Assembly (NCBI GenBank): GCA_019419625.1
Contig: DXZO01000018.1
Span: 64,322-101,902, forward strand
Length of the DNA stretch: 37,581 bases
Source: Collinsella sp.
GTDB lineage: Bacteria > Actinomycetota > Coriobacteriia > Coriobacteriales > Coriobacteriaceae
Direction of reading: 5' to 3'
The notes under the pieces were generated by a model that was not told the DNA's origin, ran no database searches, and saw only the letters and a program-made list of their open reading frames with translations. Positions 18,453-27,100 of the stretch are shown here, in pieces; position 1 is the first letter of the stretch, and each line of letters starts with the position of its first letter. The position numbers were made by a program, and so were the translations under genes.

Positions 18453-18479
18453 AGCGCATCCGTTTGGGTGCGCTTTTTT
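18453..18479 (+). terminator. Terminator-like hairpin just ahead of the YitT gene
   Basis: AGCGCATC (18453-18460) pairs with GGTGCGCT (18467-18474), followed by TTTTTTG. It ends only 13 bases before the start codon of the next gene, with the ribosome binding site right behind, so it may attenuate that gene. Its core equals that of the rpmE terminator. Confidence 0.75.
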
Positions 18480-18491
18480 GAGGGAGGTAGC

Positions 18492-19382
18492 ATGGCATAT
18501 CGTCTGGACATCAAGCGCATTCTATCGATGAACTTCTTTCACGACCTGCCCCAGATTATGTTGGGGTGCGCTCTGGCCGCTATTGCGACCGACCTGTTTT
18601 TGATTCCCAACGGCCTTGCTGCCGGTGGTGTTACGGGCCTTGCCACCATTATCCAGGCGGTCGGCGCATCGCGCGGCATATCGCTTCCCGTTGGTATTCA
18701 GACGATCGTGATGAACGCCTTGCTGTTGCTGGTCGTTATGCGCGAGGGCGGCATGTTCTACGTGGTGCAGACCGCGACGGGCTTTGTGCTGCTGGGCTTC
18801 TTTACCGATCTGTTCGCCCCGTTTGTAGCACCTCTGGCGGATGCGGACCTGATGCTCCCTGCCATGTGGGGCGGCATTATTACAGGCATCGGTTACGGCA
18901 TGGTGCTGCGCGCCGGCGCCAACACCGGCGGCTCGGACACGATTGGCCAAATCATCTCGCGTAATACCTCGCTGCCCGTGGGCTCGACCGTCATGGCGAT
19001 CGATGTTGCCGTATGCGCGCTGTCGGCTCCGGTCTTTTCAATCGAAAATGCACTATATGCAGGCCTTTCGATGGTCATTAGCGGCTACGTGATCGATGCC
19101 GTGGTCGATGGTGGCAACAAACGCCGTATGGTACTCATCATCTCGGACAAGTTCCCTGATATCGCTGCCGATATCATGTATGGCCTGGGTCGTGGTTGTA
19201 CCAAGTTTAAGGCGACTGGCATGTATTCGGGTGCCGAGAAGCCGGTGATCATGGTCATCGTGAACCGTCGAGAGCTCAATACCCTCAAGACGATCGTGCG
19301 CGAGCGCGATCCTCACGCCATTGTGACGGTCGCCGACGTTACGGAAGCTTTCGGCGAGGGATTCAAGGACATTAGCGCGTAG
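18492..19382 (+). CDS. YitT family membrane protein (DUF161 + DUF2179)
   Basis: A 296-aa protein with about six membrane helices in residues 15-205, containing the family signature NGLAAGGVTGLATI and the GANTGGSDTIGQI block. A cytoplasmic DUF2179 domain fills the C-terminal 85 residues or so (GRGCTKFKATGMYSG, then IVNRRELNTLKTIVRERDP). The family is widespread in Firmicutes and Actinobacteria; its transport role is unsettled. The ATG at 18492 has GGGAGG upstream; the GTG at 18468 lies inside the preceding hairpin and is rejected. It appears to be transcribed separately from prfB. Confidence 0.92.
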   Translation: MAYRLDIKRILSMNFFHDLPQIMLGCALAAIATDLFLIPNGLAAGGVTGLATIIQAVGASRGISLPVGIQTIVMNALLLLVVMREGGMFYVVQTATGFVLLGFFTDLFAPFVAPLADADLMLPAMWGGIITGIGYGMVLRAGANTGGSDTIGQIISRNTSLPVGSTVMAIDVAVCALSAPVFSIENALYAGLSMVISGYVIDAVVDGGNKRRMVLIISDKFPDIAADIMYGLGRGCTKFKATGMYSGAEKPVIMVIVNRRELNTLKTIVRERDPHAIVTVADVTEAFGEGFKDISA

Positions 19383-19589
19383 GGCCGACCGCGTCCCATC
19401 CAAAAGACGTTCACATTGATAAACCGTTTCATCAGCGGTTCTGCCTGCTAAATTGTTCAAATAATGATAAAAACTCTGGTAAAGCCATCAGTTTCCAGCA
19501 TAATGAATGACGTACGTGCATTGCGGCTGTGTTGGGATTACCTTCGGTGCCGTGCGCATTTTGTCTAATGAGGATGAAAGGAAGGCACA
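19383..19589. other. Intergenic region upstream of transketolase
   Basis: About 200 bases, AT-rich around 19440-19510, which fits a promoter for the tkt pair, but several -35/-10 choices are equally poor. No gene or strong terminator for the YitT gene is seen. Confidence 0.3.
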
Positions 19590-20420
19590 ATGAGCGACGA
19601 AGAGCTCAAAAAGGTTGCCAACGAGGTAAGGAAGGGCATCGTCACCGGCGTGCACGCTGCCAAGTCCGGCCATCCGGGCGGTTCGCTCGGCGCTGCCGAC
19701 ATCATGACCTATCTGTACTTTGAGGAAATGAACGTCGACCCGGCCCATCCCCGCAAGGCCGACCGCGATCGCTTTGTGCTTTCCAAGGGCCACTGTGCAC
19801 CTGGTCTGTACGCTGTGCTCGCCGAGCGTGGGTTCTTCCCCAAGGAGGATCTTGAGACGCTGCGCCACATCGGCAGCCACCTGCAGGGTCATCCCAACAT
19901 GAACGACACTCCGGGCGTTGACATGTCCACCGGTTCGCTCGGCCAGGGCATCTCCGCCGCCGTGGGCATGGCCGTTGCCGCCAAGCACTGGGGCGATACT
20001 TATCGCACGTACGCCCTGCTGGGCGATGGCGAGAGCGAGGAGGGCCAGGTCTGGGAGGCCGCCATGTTTGCCGGCAACCAGCAGCTCGACAACCTCTGTG
20101 TGATCGTCGACCACAACGGCCTGCAGATCGACGGTCCCGTCGAGGAGGTCAACGACCCCATGCCGCTCGCCGACAAGTTCCGCGCCTTTAAGTTCCACGT
20201 GGTGGAGCTTGCCGACGGCAACGATTTCGATCAGATCCGCGCCGCCTTTGCCGAGGCTCGCGCTACCAAGGGCCAGCCGACCGCCATTATCGCCGAGACC
20301 CTGAAGGGCAAGGGCGTGTCCTTTATGGAGAACCAGGTTGGTTGGCACGGCAAGGCCCCCAATGATGAACAGTTTGAGCAGGCCATGGCAGAGCTCACGG
20401 CCGCCGGAGAGGAGCTCTAG
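19590..20420 (+). CDS. Transketolase, N-terminal (thiamine diphosphate) subunit
   Basis: A 276-aa protein equal to the N-terminal domain of transketolase. It has SGHPGGSLGAADIMTYLYF near residue 26, the cofactor motif GDGESEEGQVWEAA...DHN (about residues 146-175), and SKGHCAPGLY. With the next gene it makes a two-subunit enzyme, as is common in Firmicutes and Actinobacteria. It moves two-carbon units between sugar phosphates in the non-oxidative pentose phosphate pathway. GAAAGGAAGG lies ahead of ATG 19590. The partner starts 1 base after its stop codon. Confidence 0.95.
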   Translation: MSDEELKKVANEVRKGIVTGVHAAKSGHPGGSLGAADIMTYLYFEEMNVDPAHPRKADRDRFVLSKGHCAPGLYAVLAERGFFPKEDLETLRHIGSHLQGHPNMNDTPGVDMSTGSLGQGISAAVGMAVAAKHWGDTYRTYALLGDGESEEGQVWEAAMFAGNQQLDNLCVIVDHNGLQIDGPVEEVNDPMPLADKFRAFKFHVVELADGNDFDQIRAAFAEARATKGQPTAIIAETLKGKGVSFMENQVGWHGKAPNDEQFEQAMAELTAAGEEL

Positions 20421-20421
20421 G

Positions 20422-21363
20422 ATGGCAGACGTCAAGAAAATCGCCACGCGCGTAAGCTACGGCGAGGCCCTCGTCGAGCTCGCCAACGAGCACGATGACT
20501 TTGTGGTCCTCGACGCCGACCTGGCCGCCGCCACGCAGACCGGTAAGTTTAAGGCCGCCTGCCCTGATCGTTTCTTCGATGTGGGTATCGCCGAGAGCAA
20601 CCTGATGGGTGTTGCCGCCGGTATCGCAACCACCGGTCGCGTTGCCTTCGCGAGCACCTTTGCCATGTTCGCCGCCGGCCGCGCCTTTGAGCAGGTCCGT
20701 AACTCCATCGGCTACCCGCACCTCAACGTTAAGATCGGTGCCACGCACGCCGGTATCTCGGTGGGCGAGGACGGTGCCACACACCAGTGCTGCGAGGATA
20801 TCGCCCTGATGCGCGTCATCCCCGGCATGACTGTGATCGTTCCTGCCGACGACGTCGAGGCCCGCGCCGTGACGCGCGCCGCCTACGAGTGCGACGGTCC
20901 CGTGTACATGCGCTTTGCCCGTCTGGCCTCGCCGGTTATCAACGACCCCGAGACCTACAAGTTTGAGCTGGGTCGCGGCATCGTTATGCGCGAGGGCGCC
21001 GACGTTACCATCATTGCCTGTGGTCTGATGGTCGGCGAGGCTCTCGAGGCCGCCGAGCAGCTTGCTGCCGAGGGCATCGATGCCGAGGTCATCAACATGC
21101 ACACCATCAAGCCCATCGATGCCGACCTGATCGTCAAGAGCGCCACCAAGACCGGCCACGTCGTGACCGTCGAGGAGCACTCTGTGATCGGTGGCCTGGG
21201 CAGCGCCGTTGCCGACGTCCTGTGCGAGCAGTGCCCGACGCCGCTCAAGAAGATCGGCGTCAACGACACCTTCGGTGAGTCTGGCCCGGGTGCCGAGCTC
21301 CTGCACAAGTACGGCCTGGACGCCGCCAACATCGTGGCGACCACCAAGGAGTTCTTGGCATAA
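20422..21363 (+). CDS. Transketolase, C-terminal subunit
   Basis: A 313-aa protein with the pyrimidine-binding and C-terminal domains of transketolase: YGEALVELANEHDDFVVLDA, then FFDVGIAESNLMGVAAG with the Glu that activates thiamine diphosphate, THAGISVGEDGATHQ, and a C-terminal part with EVINMHTIKPID and VTVEEHSVIGGLG. It could be mistaken for the 1-deoxyxylulose-5-phosphate synthase C-terminal region, but the coupled N-terminal subunit settles it. Start ATG 20422 directly follows the upstream stop; GGAGAGGAG within that gene is the ribosome binding site. Confidence 0.95.
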   Translation: MADVKKIATRVSYGEALVELANEHDDFVVLDADLAAATQTGKFKAACPDRFFDVGIAESNLMGVAAGIATTGRVAFASTFAMFAAGRAFEQVRNSIGYPHLNVKIGATHAGISVGEDGATHQCCEDIALMRVIPGMTVIVPADDVEARAVTRAAYECDGPVYMRFARLASPVINDPETYKFELGRGIVMREGADVTIIACGLMVGEALEAAEQLAAEGIDAEVINMHTIKPIDADLIVKSATKTGHVVTVEEHSVIGGLGSAVADVLCEQCPTPLKKIGVNDTFGESGPGAELLHKYGLDAANIVATTKEFLA

Positions 21364-21410
21364 GGCAAGACGAGGCAAAGTATCGTCTCAACAACCACAT
21401 CCAAGCCAGA

Positions 21411-21446
21411 ACAGGGGCATCCCCAAAGAGGGCGCCCCTGTTTTTG
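21411..21446 (+). terminator. Intrinsic terminator of the transketolase pair
   Basis: ACAGGGGC (21411-21418) pairs with GCCCCTGT (21434-21441), and T residues run to 21445. Confidence 0.9.
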
Positions 21447-21582
21447 TTGAATTTAAATTAGAGTCCTGCCAAGCAAAGGTCCCATGGGGAAACGGGCCCA
21501 TCCCAACAAAGTGCAATTCAGACCCTTCCAACTTTGTATGCGCAGCATTTCAAGTTGGTGCGTCGGTCCCATAGTAGCCGCA
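21447..21582. other. Intergenic DNA before the long palindrome
   Basis: Part of a 451-base gap without genes between tkt and ftsE. No credible reading frame; the segment 21510-21580 differs in base makeup from the palindrome that follows. Confidence 0.3.
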
Positions 21583-21710
21583 GGCCGGGCGCAGGGTTAC
21601 CTCCCAAATCTTTCCGCAGCGCAGGCCGGCGTTTGTCCGCAGCTCCGCAGGAGCAGGACAAATGCCGGCCATGCGCGAGGACGATTTGGGAGGTAACCCT
21701 GCGCCCGGCC
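21583..21710. repeat. 128-nt near-perfect palindrome
   Basis: Outer arms of 28 bases (21583-21610 and 21683-21710) are exact reverse complements. Inside, 21619-21638 pairs with 21656-21676 with one inserted base and one mismatch, and GCTCC (21642-21646) pairs with GGAGC (21650-21654). As RNA it would be a single rod of about 55 pairs. No transposase motif is present. It may be a miniature inverted-repeat element or a large REP-type unit. Confidence 0.85.
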
Positions 21711-21814
21711 GGTGGGATCCCAAAGCCCGCCATGCTTCTTATGTGCAGCAAAGCTAATGCTGCTAAAATGTAAAGCGCTCATGTAGTTTAAACGCACGAC
21801 GATAAGGAGCACCA

Positions 21815-23035
21815 GTGGGTAACCACTTCCGTACCTCCGGTGCGGGCGATGATGCCCCCAAGACGCAGACGGGCGTCCAGGGCAGTCGTTTCGCCACTCC
21901 GGATTCAGAGGGCCGGCCTGTTGCTCAGGCCCCCGCTCAGCCGGCAGATCAGGCACAGCCGGCATCCGATCCCTTTGCCTACAATCCCACCAGCGATGTC
22001 GCGCTTTCCGGCACGGCGGGTTTTGAGCCCGTTCAGGCCGTGACCGCTCGCGTGGAGCAGCCTCAGGCTGGCGCCGCCACGCCGCAGCCTACCATGGCCG
22101 GCATTCCCGACCCCATGGCCCCTGCGACGCCGGTTCCTCAGCCTGCGCAGTCCGGTCTCTTTGCCGCTATTCCCGATCCCACGCAGCCTGCTGTCCCGGT
22201 GGTCGAGAGCGATCAGGCCGCCGAGGTCGCAAGCCTCGATAACGCGCTCAACAACCCCGATTTTACGTCGGTGTTTGCGCCCATCGATCCGCAAGCCAGC
22301 CGCAAGAAGATGGCCAAGCAGGCCGGTGTCGAGCCCGTCATCCTTATGGAGCATGTCACCAAGATCTATCCGGCACAGCCCAACAAGCCTGCACTCGACG
22401 ACATCAACATCGAGATCTATCCGGGCGAGTTCGTCTTCCTGGTCGGTCATTCCGGCTCGGGTAAGACCACGCTGCTGTCGACGCTCAACCGCGACGTCAA
22501 GCCGACGAGCGGCCGCATCCTGGTTGCCGGTCAGGACCTCATGAAGATCAAGAATCGCAAGGTTCCGTTCCTGCGTCGTCAGATTGGCGCCGTGTTCCAG
22601 GACTTTAAGCTTCTGCCTCAAAAATCTGCCTACGAAAACGTGGCGTTTGCCCTGCAGTGCATCGGCAAGCCCAAGGGCGTTATTCGCAGCCAGGTTCCCG
22701 AGGTGCTGCGTCTGGTCGGCCTGGCTGATCAGATGGACTCGCTGCCCGATCAGCTTTCCGGTGGCGAGCAGCAGCGCGTTGCCGTTGCCCGCGCCATGGT
22801 CAACCGCCCGCCGCTTTTGATCTGTGACGAGCCCACGGGCAACCTCGACCCGGCGATTTCGCTGGGCATCATGAAGCTGCTCGAGCGCATTAACCGCACC
22901 GGCACCACCGTGATCGTCGCTACGCACGACCGCGAGATGGTCGATAGCATGCACCGTCGCGTGATCGCCCTCGAGGGCGGCCACGTAATCCGCGACCAGG
23001 AGAGGGGAGGTTACGGCAACTATGGCACCAACTAA
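21815..23035 (+). CDS. ftsE: Cell division ATPase FtsE with long N-terminal extension
   Basis: Residues about 172-406 are a full FtsE: Walker A GHSGSGKTT, Q-loop VFQDFKLLP, signature LSGGEQQR, Walker B LLICDEPTGNLD and ATHDREMVDS. With FtsX it controls peptidoglycan hydrolases at the division site. Usual FtsE is about 230 aa; here 171 extra residues precede the ABC domain, rich in Pro, Ala, Gln and Asp with no fold that I can see (PQPAQSG, DPFAYNP, IPDP repeated). The GTG start at 21815 has AAGGAG 5 bases upstream, and the extension shows the same codon bias as the core, so it looks real. An internal start near codon 172 lacks support. The ftsX start overlaps its end by 14 bases. Confidence 0.93.
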   Translation: MGNHFRTSGAGDDAPKTQTGVQGSRFATPDSEGRPVAQAPAQPADQAQPASDPFAYNPTSDVALSGTAGFEPVQAVTARVEQPQAGAATPQPTMAGIPDPMAPATPVPQPAQSGLFAAIPDPTQPAVPVVESDQAAEVASLDNALNNPDFTSVFAPIDPQASRKKMAKQAGVEPVILMEHVTKIYPAQPNKPALDDINIEIYPGEFVFLVGHSGSGKTTLLSTLNRDVKPTSGRILVAGQDLMKIKNRKVPFLRRQIGAVFQDFKLLPQKSAYENVAFALQCIGKPKGVIRSQVPEVLRLVGLADQMDSLPDQLSGGEQQRVAVARAMVNRPPLLICDEPTGNLDPAISLGIMKLLERINRTGTTVIVATHDREMVDSMHRRVIALEGGHVIRDQERGGYGNYGTN

Positions 23036-23942
23036 CGTGGGCTACTCGCTCAAAGAGGCAATGAGCCACTTCTTCCGTAACTGGACCACCTCGCTCGGCG
23101 CCGTCATCACGATCTTCCTTTCGCTGTTTATCATCGGCCTGTTCATCATGGGTTCCGCGATGCTGAACTCCGTGATCGGCACCGTCGAGGATCAGGTTGT
23201 CATCAACGCGTTCATTAGCGATGACGCCGATCAGGCCGATGTCCAGGCTTTTGAGGCCGAGCTTAAGACGTGGAATAACGTCAAGTCCGTGACCTATAAG
23301 GACAAGGACGACGCGCTGGCCGAGTATACGAGCAAGATGTCGGGCAACGCCGACGCCACCATGAGCGCGCTCGATGGCCAGAACCCGCTGCCGGCTTCGT
23401 TTGCAATTGAGATGGACGATCCGTCCAAGGTCGAGAGCACGGCCCAGAAGCTCAAGAAGAACGCCGACTTCCAGAAGATCGCGGATGACGGCGACGTCAA
23501 CGCGAGCGTGCTGTACGGCCAGGAGGAAGTGAGCCGCCTGTTCCAGGTGACCAACTACATCCGCATCGCCGCCGTGGTGCTCGTTGGCCTTCTGACCTTT
23601 ATCGCATTCATCTTCATCAACAACACGATTCGCCTGTCCATCACGGCGCGTCGTCGTGAGATTGCGATTATGCGTCTGGTCGGCGCCAGCAACGGCTTCA
23701 TTCGCGGCCCGTTTATCACCGAGGGCGTACTGCAGGCCATTTTGGGCTCGCTGCTTTCCATCGGCGTTCTGGAGCTGCTGCGCAATCTGATGATTCCGCG
23801 TCTGCAGGAGAGCATCGGCTGGATGTCGTTTGCCCTGCCGATGCAGTACTACCTGGTGACCTATGCTGCGCTGATTCTGGTCGGTGTGATTATCGGTCTC
23901 TTTGGTTCTGCCATAGCCATGCGCCGCTACCTGCGCGTGTAG
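23022..23942 (+). CDS. ftsX: Cell division permease FtsX
   Basis: A 306-aa membrane protein: first helix about 27-49, an extracytoplasmic domain to about 175 (binds hydrolases or their activators), then three helices around 178-202, 226-250 and 272-297. The RRREIAIMRLVGASNGFIRGPF block is the FtsX coupling region that meets FtsE. The start overlaps ftsE by 14 bases with AGGAGAGGGAGG ahead, showing coupled translation. In many actinobacteria smpB follows ftsX; here rnr follows and smpB is 11 kb away. Confidence 0.95.
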   Translation: MAPTNVGYSLKEAMSHFFRNWTTSLGAVITIFLSLFIIGLFIMGSAMLNSVIGTVEDQVVINAFISDDADQADVQAFEAELKTWNNVKSVTYKDKDDALAEYTSKMSGNADATMSALDGQNPLPASFAIEMDDPSKVESTAQKLKKNADFQKIADDGDVNASVLYGQEEVSRLFQVTNYIRIAAVVLVGLLTFIAFIFINNTIRLSITARRREIAIMRLVGASNGFIRGPFITEGVLQAILGSLLSIGVLELLRNLMIPRLQESIGWMSFALPMQYYLVTYAALILVGVIIGLFGSAIAMRRYLRV

Positions 23943-23967
23943 GCATGTCTGGAATTCATCCCTTCCA

Positions 23968-24000
23968 ACGGGTCGTCTCTTATGGGGCGGCCCGTTTTTT
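23968..24000 (+). terminator. Intrinsic terminator after ftsX
   Basis: ACGGGTCG pairs with CGGCCCGT (one G-U pair), followed by TTTTTT. It isolates ftsEX from rnr. Confidence 0.85.
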
Positions 24001-24077
24001 GATCCCAAGGGAACGGCAGGAAAGCGAATCATTTGGGTAGACTCTTTGGAGTTCGTCATCGATAGCAAGGAGGCGCC

Positions 24078-26213
24078 ATGGGGCGCAATAACAAGCATAA
24101 GCGCGGTGCCCGAAATAAGCGTGGGCCGGTGCGCAGCGAACGCCGTCCGAGCCTGACCGGGCGCGTGCAGCTCCATGAGCATGGCGCCTATGTCATAACC
24201 GAGAGCGGCGACTACAAGGTTATGGGCCGCGGTAAGCGCGAGATCATGGATGGCGATACCGTTGCCGTGAGCATTAAGAACAGCCCGCACGGTGAGCGGC
24301 GCGCCGTGATCGAAGGCGTGGTTGAGCGCGCAGCCATAAGCGTGGTGGGTACGTACCAGACCGCTGGTCCGCTCGGTGTGATCGAGCCGCTCGATTCGCG
24401 CCTGAAGGCCGACTTCTTCATTCTGCCCGAGGATACCTCGGCGGATCGTCTGGGCGTCCACCCGGGTGATGCCGTTGTCGCGCGCATTTTGACCTACCCG
24501 ACGCGCCTGGAATCGGGCACCGTGACGATCGAACGCCGCATTGGCGGAGATGACGCGCCCGATTTGGGCGTTCAATACGTGATGGCGCGTTACGGCTATA
24601 CTGATAGCTATCCCGAGGCCGCGCTGGACGAGGCCGAGGGACTTTCGCTCGATGTGTCCGCGGCGCTTAAGGACCCGCTCCGCCGCGATCTGCGCGACCG
24701 CTTTGTCATCACGATCGACCCGGTCGACGCGCGCGACTTTGACGATGCCATTTCGCTTGAGCGCACGCCCGAGGGTGGCTACAAGCTGGGTGTGCATATC
24801 GCTGACGTTTCTCACTATGTGGCTTGGGACGGGCATATCGATCTTGAGGCTCGCCATCGTACGACATCGGTGTATCTGGCCGATCGCGTGCTTCCCATGC
24901 TGCCCGAACGCCTGTCCTGTGACCTGTGTTCGCTTCGCCCTGACGAGGACCGTCTTGCGTTTACCGTTGACATTGAACTCGATGCGCAGGGTCGCGTGCG
25001 GCATTACGATCCGTACCCCAGCGTGATTCGCTCGCGTGTGCGTATGGACTATGACGGCGCCGAGGCGCTGCTGGTGCGTGCCGGCGCGGTGGAGTATGGG
25101 GTGCTGGAGGGTGCGGCCGAGGATGTTGCGGCTGCTGAGGCCTCGCGCGAGGAGGCGCTTGAGCGCGGTCTTGCGTGCGAGAAGGCCGCCCGCGGCTGCA
25201 ACGTCGACCTCGGCAATTTCCTTGTCGCCGCCAACGAACTCGCCGAACTTCGCCGTCGTATTCGTCGCGTCCGCGGCTCAGTCGATTTTGACACGGCCGA
25301 GATTCGCGCTCTATTGGATGAGGACGGAGTACCCGTGCAGATTGTGGCGCGCGAGCGTTCGTGTGCCACGTCGCTTATCGAGGAAGCCATGCTGCTCGCC
25401 AACGAGTGCGTTGCAGAGTGGCTGGCAGACCGTGATATCGAGGCCTGCTATCGCGTGCATGAGGATCCGAGCCCCGATAGCCTGCACGGTGCCGCCGTTG
25501 CGCTGGCGCAGCTGGGCATCATCGACGATCGCCGTGCTGCCGGTATTGCCCTGGGGAGTCCCGATGAGCTGCAGGCTGCAGTTGATGCTGCCGCCGGTAC
25601 GGCCAACGCACCGCTCGTCAACACGCTGCTTCTGCGCAGCATGCAGCGCGCGCTGTACAAGCCGCGCAACGAGGGCCACTTTGCGCTCGCCGCGCCGTGC
25701 TACTGCCACTTTACGAGTCCCATCCGTCGCTACCCCGATCTGGTGGTGCACCGCGTGCTCAAACTGCAGTTGGCCTATGAGCAGCTCGGCGGCAAGGACG
25801 CCTTGGTCCGTACGCCGCGGCTGATCGGCAAGGGGCGCGAGTCGCTGCCGCGCATTCTGCCGCAGATTTGCCGTGCGTGCAGCGATGCGGAGCGTGCGGC
25901 CGATGCCGCCAGCCATGCGACGCAAAAGATCAAGATTGCCCAGTACTATGAGGATCGCCTGGGCGAGCGCTATGCCGGAACGGTCTCATGGGTCAGCAGC
26001 ATGGGCCTCTTTGTGCGCTTGGACATGACGCAGGTCGAAGGCTTGGTTTCGATCAAGAGTCTGGGCAACGAGTGGTTCGAGTTCGACGAGGATGCGCTTA
26101 CGCTGACGGGCGCCGACACGGGGACTCGCTATGAACTGGGCCAGCGCGTGATTATCGAGGTCTCGCGCGTCAATACCACGCGTGGGCACTTGGACTTTAA
26201 GCTTATCCATTAG
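24078..26213 (+). CDS. rnr: Ribonuclease R
   Basis: A 711-aa 3'-5' exoribonuclease of the RNB/RNase II family. Order of parts: a basic start (GRNNKHKRGARNKRG), cold-shock-type domains to about 200, the RNB catalytic domain with TIDPVDARDFDDAIS near residue 215 (metal-binding Asp residues), the HFTSPIRRYPDLVVHR signature near residue 548, and a C-terminal S1 domain (YAGTVSWVSSMGLFVRLD). RNase R works with SmpB-tmRNA in trans-translation, and rnr is next to smpB in many bacteria; here they are 8.5 kb apart. The ATG has AAGGAGG 4 bases upstream. A hairpin at 26239-26270 follows. Confidence 0.96.
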   Translation: MGRNNKHKRGARNKRGPVRSERRPSLTGRVQLHEHGAYVITESGDYKVMGRGKREIMDGDTVAVSIKNSPHGERRAVIEGVVERAAISVVGTYQTAGPLGVIEPLDSRLKADFFILPEDTSADRLGVHPGDAVVARILTYPTRLESGTVTIERRIGGDDAPDLGVQYVMARYGYTDSYPEAALDEAEGLSLDVSAALKDPLRRDLRDRFVITIDPVDARDFDDAISLERTPEGGYKLGVHIADVSHYVAWDGHIDLEARHRTTSVYLADRVLPMLPERLSCDLCSLRPDEDRLAFTVDIELDAQGRVRHYDPYPSVIRSRVRMDYDGAEALLVRAGAVEYGVLEGAAEDVAAAEASREEALERGLACEKAARGCNVDLGNFLVAANELAELRRRIRRVRGSVDFDTAEIRALLDEDGVPVQIVARERSCATSLIEEAMLLANECVAEWLADRDIEACYRVHEDPSPDSLHGAAVALAQLGIIDDRRAAGIALGSPDELQAAVDAAAGTANAPLVNTLLLRSMQRALYKPRNEGHFALAAPCYCHFTSPIRRYPDLVVHRVLKLQLAYEQLGGKDALVRTPRLIGKGRESLPRILPQICRACSDAERAADAASHATQKIKIAQYYEDRLGERYAGTVSWVSSMGLFVRLDMTQVEGLVSIKSLGNEWFEFDEDALTLTGADTGTRYELGQRVIIEVSRVNTTRGHLDFKLIH

Positions 26214-26238
26214 CCAAATCTCGACTCATGGCGGGAGA

Positions 26239-26270
26239 GCGGAGGGCGGTCTTTCGGGGCCGCCCTCCGC
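26239..26270 (+). terminator. Terminator-like hairpin after rnr
   Basis: GCGGAGGGCGG pairs with CCGCCCTCCGC over a short loop. Only ATTT follows, so the stem rather than a T run must do the work. Confidence 0.7.
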
Positions 26271-26330
26271 ATTTGGATCATGGCTACCTTGCCGTCTGCT
26301 CGGCCGCCCGCTTACCTGCTATTCGAGAGG

Positions 26331-26368
26331 TAAAACCTACCAAAATAAACCTGTCCCTTTTTGGCAGG
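26331..26368. repeat. Dispersed palindromic repeat, copy 2
   Basis: 36 of 38 bases match 14196-14233. One of the two changes weakens the stem (CCTACC against GGCAGG). It lies 22 bases before the recombinase start codon. Confidence 0.8.
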
Positions 26369-26390
26369 TTTACAAGAAAGCGGGGATGAG

Positions 26391-26996
26391 ATGGCGACGG
26401 TGTATGGTTATGCGCGGGTGAGTTCGCGCGATCAGAATCTTAATCGGCAGCTGGATGCGCTGGGCGCCTATGGCGTGGGCTCGGCGAATATTTATGCCGA
26501 CCATGCGAGCGGCAAGGACTTCGATCGACCGCGTTATCGCGAGCTGCTGCACGTCCTGGGAGACGGGGACGTGCTAGTGGTGCTTTCTATCGACCGACTT
26601 GGTCGTAATTACTCCGAGATTCTTGAGGAATGGCGACGCATTACCAAGGAGCTCGGGGTTGCCATTGTGGTGTTGGACATGCCATTGCTTGACACGCGCG
26701 CCAGGGCCAGCGGCGCGCCGGATGTGACCAACACCCTGATTGCCGATATTGTGCTGCAACTGCTGAGCTACGTGGCGCAGGTGGAGCGCGAGAATATCCA
26801 TCGGCGCCAAGCGGAGGGGATTGCAGCGGCGCGGGCGCGAGGGGTCCGTTTCGGTCGACCTCGCAAGCCGTGCCCTCCTCAGTTTGAGCTGGTACGCGAT
26901 AGCTATGAGGCAGGCGATATTACCCGCAGCCAGGCAGCAAAGTGCCTGGGCGTGTGCGTGGGGACGTTCGATCGCTGGATGCGCGAGGCGGGGTAG
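26391..26996 (+). CDS. Serine recombinase (resolvase/invertase family)
   Basis: A 201-aa small serine recombinase. The N-terminal catalytic domain has YGYARVSSRDQNLNRQLDAL with nucleophile Ser11, then the LSIDRLGRN segment and QVERENIHRRQAEGI hinge helix. The C-terminal part has RGVRFGRPRKP and a Hin-type helix-turn-helix (ITRSQAAKCLGVCVGTFDRWM). Start ATG 26391 has GGGATGAG upstream. No transposase, plasmid gene or pair of inverted sites next to it shows what it acts on; it may be a relic of a transposon or a DNA invertase acting elsewhere. Confidence 0.9.
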   Translation: MATVYGYARVSSRDQNLNRQLDALGAYGVGSANIYADHASGKDFDRPRYRELLHVLGDGDVLVVLSIDRLGRNYSEILEEWRRITKELGVAIVVLDMPLLDTRARASGAPDVTNTLIADIVLQLLSYVAQVERENIHRRQAEGIAAARARGVRFGRPRKPCPPQFELVRDSYEAGDITRSQAAKCLGVCVGTFDRWMREAG

Positions 26997-27100
26997 GGGT
27001 TTGCGCCGCTTTGGCGCTTCCTGTTGCGATTCAAATTTTGATACGGTGACGATGCCATTTGGGGCTACACTCGCTGATATTCAAAAAAGGAGGTAGGCCC

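Noticed and set aside
22920..25004. Long minus-strand open frame (694 codons) across ftsE, ftsX and rnr
   Set aside because: It runs through three well-supported genes and a terminator; composition is that of an antisense shadow.
26331..27100. Invertible promoter switched by the serine recombinase
   Set aside because: I found no pair of matching inverted sites around the gene; the nearby repeat recurs only in direct orientation 12 kb away.
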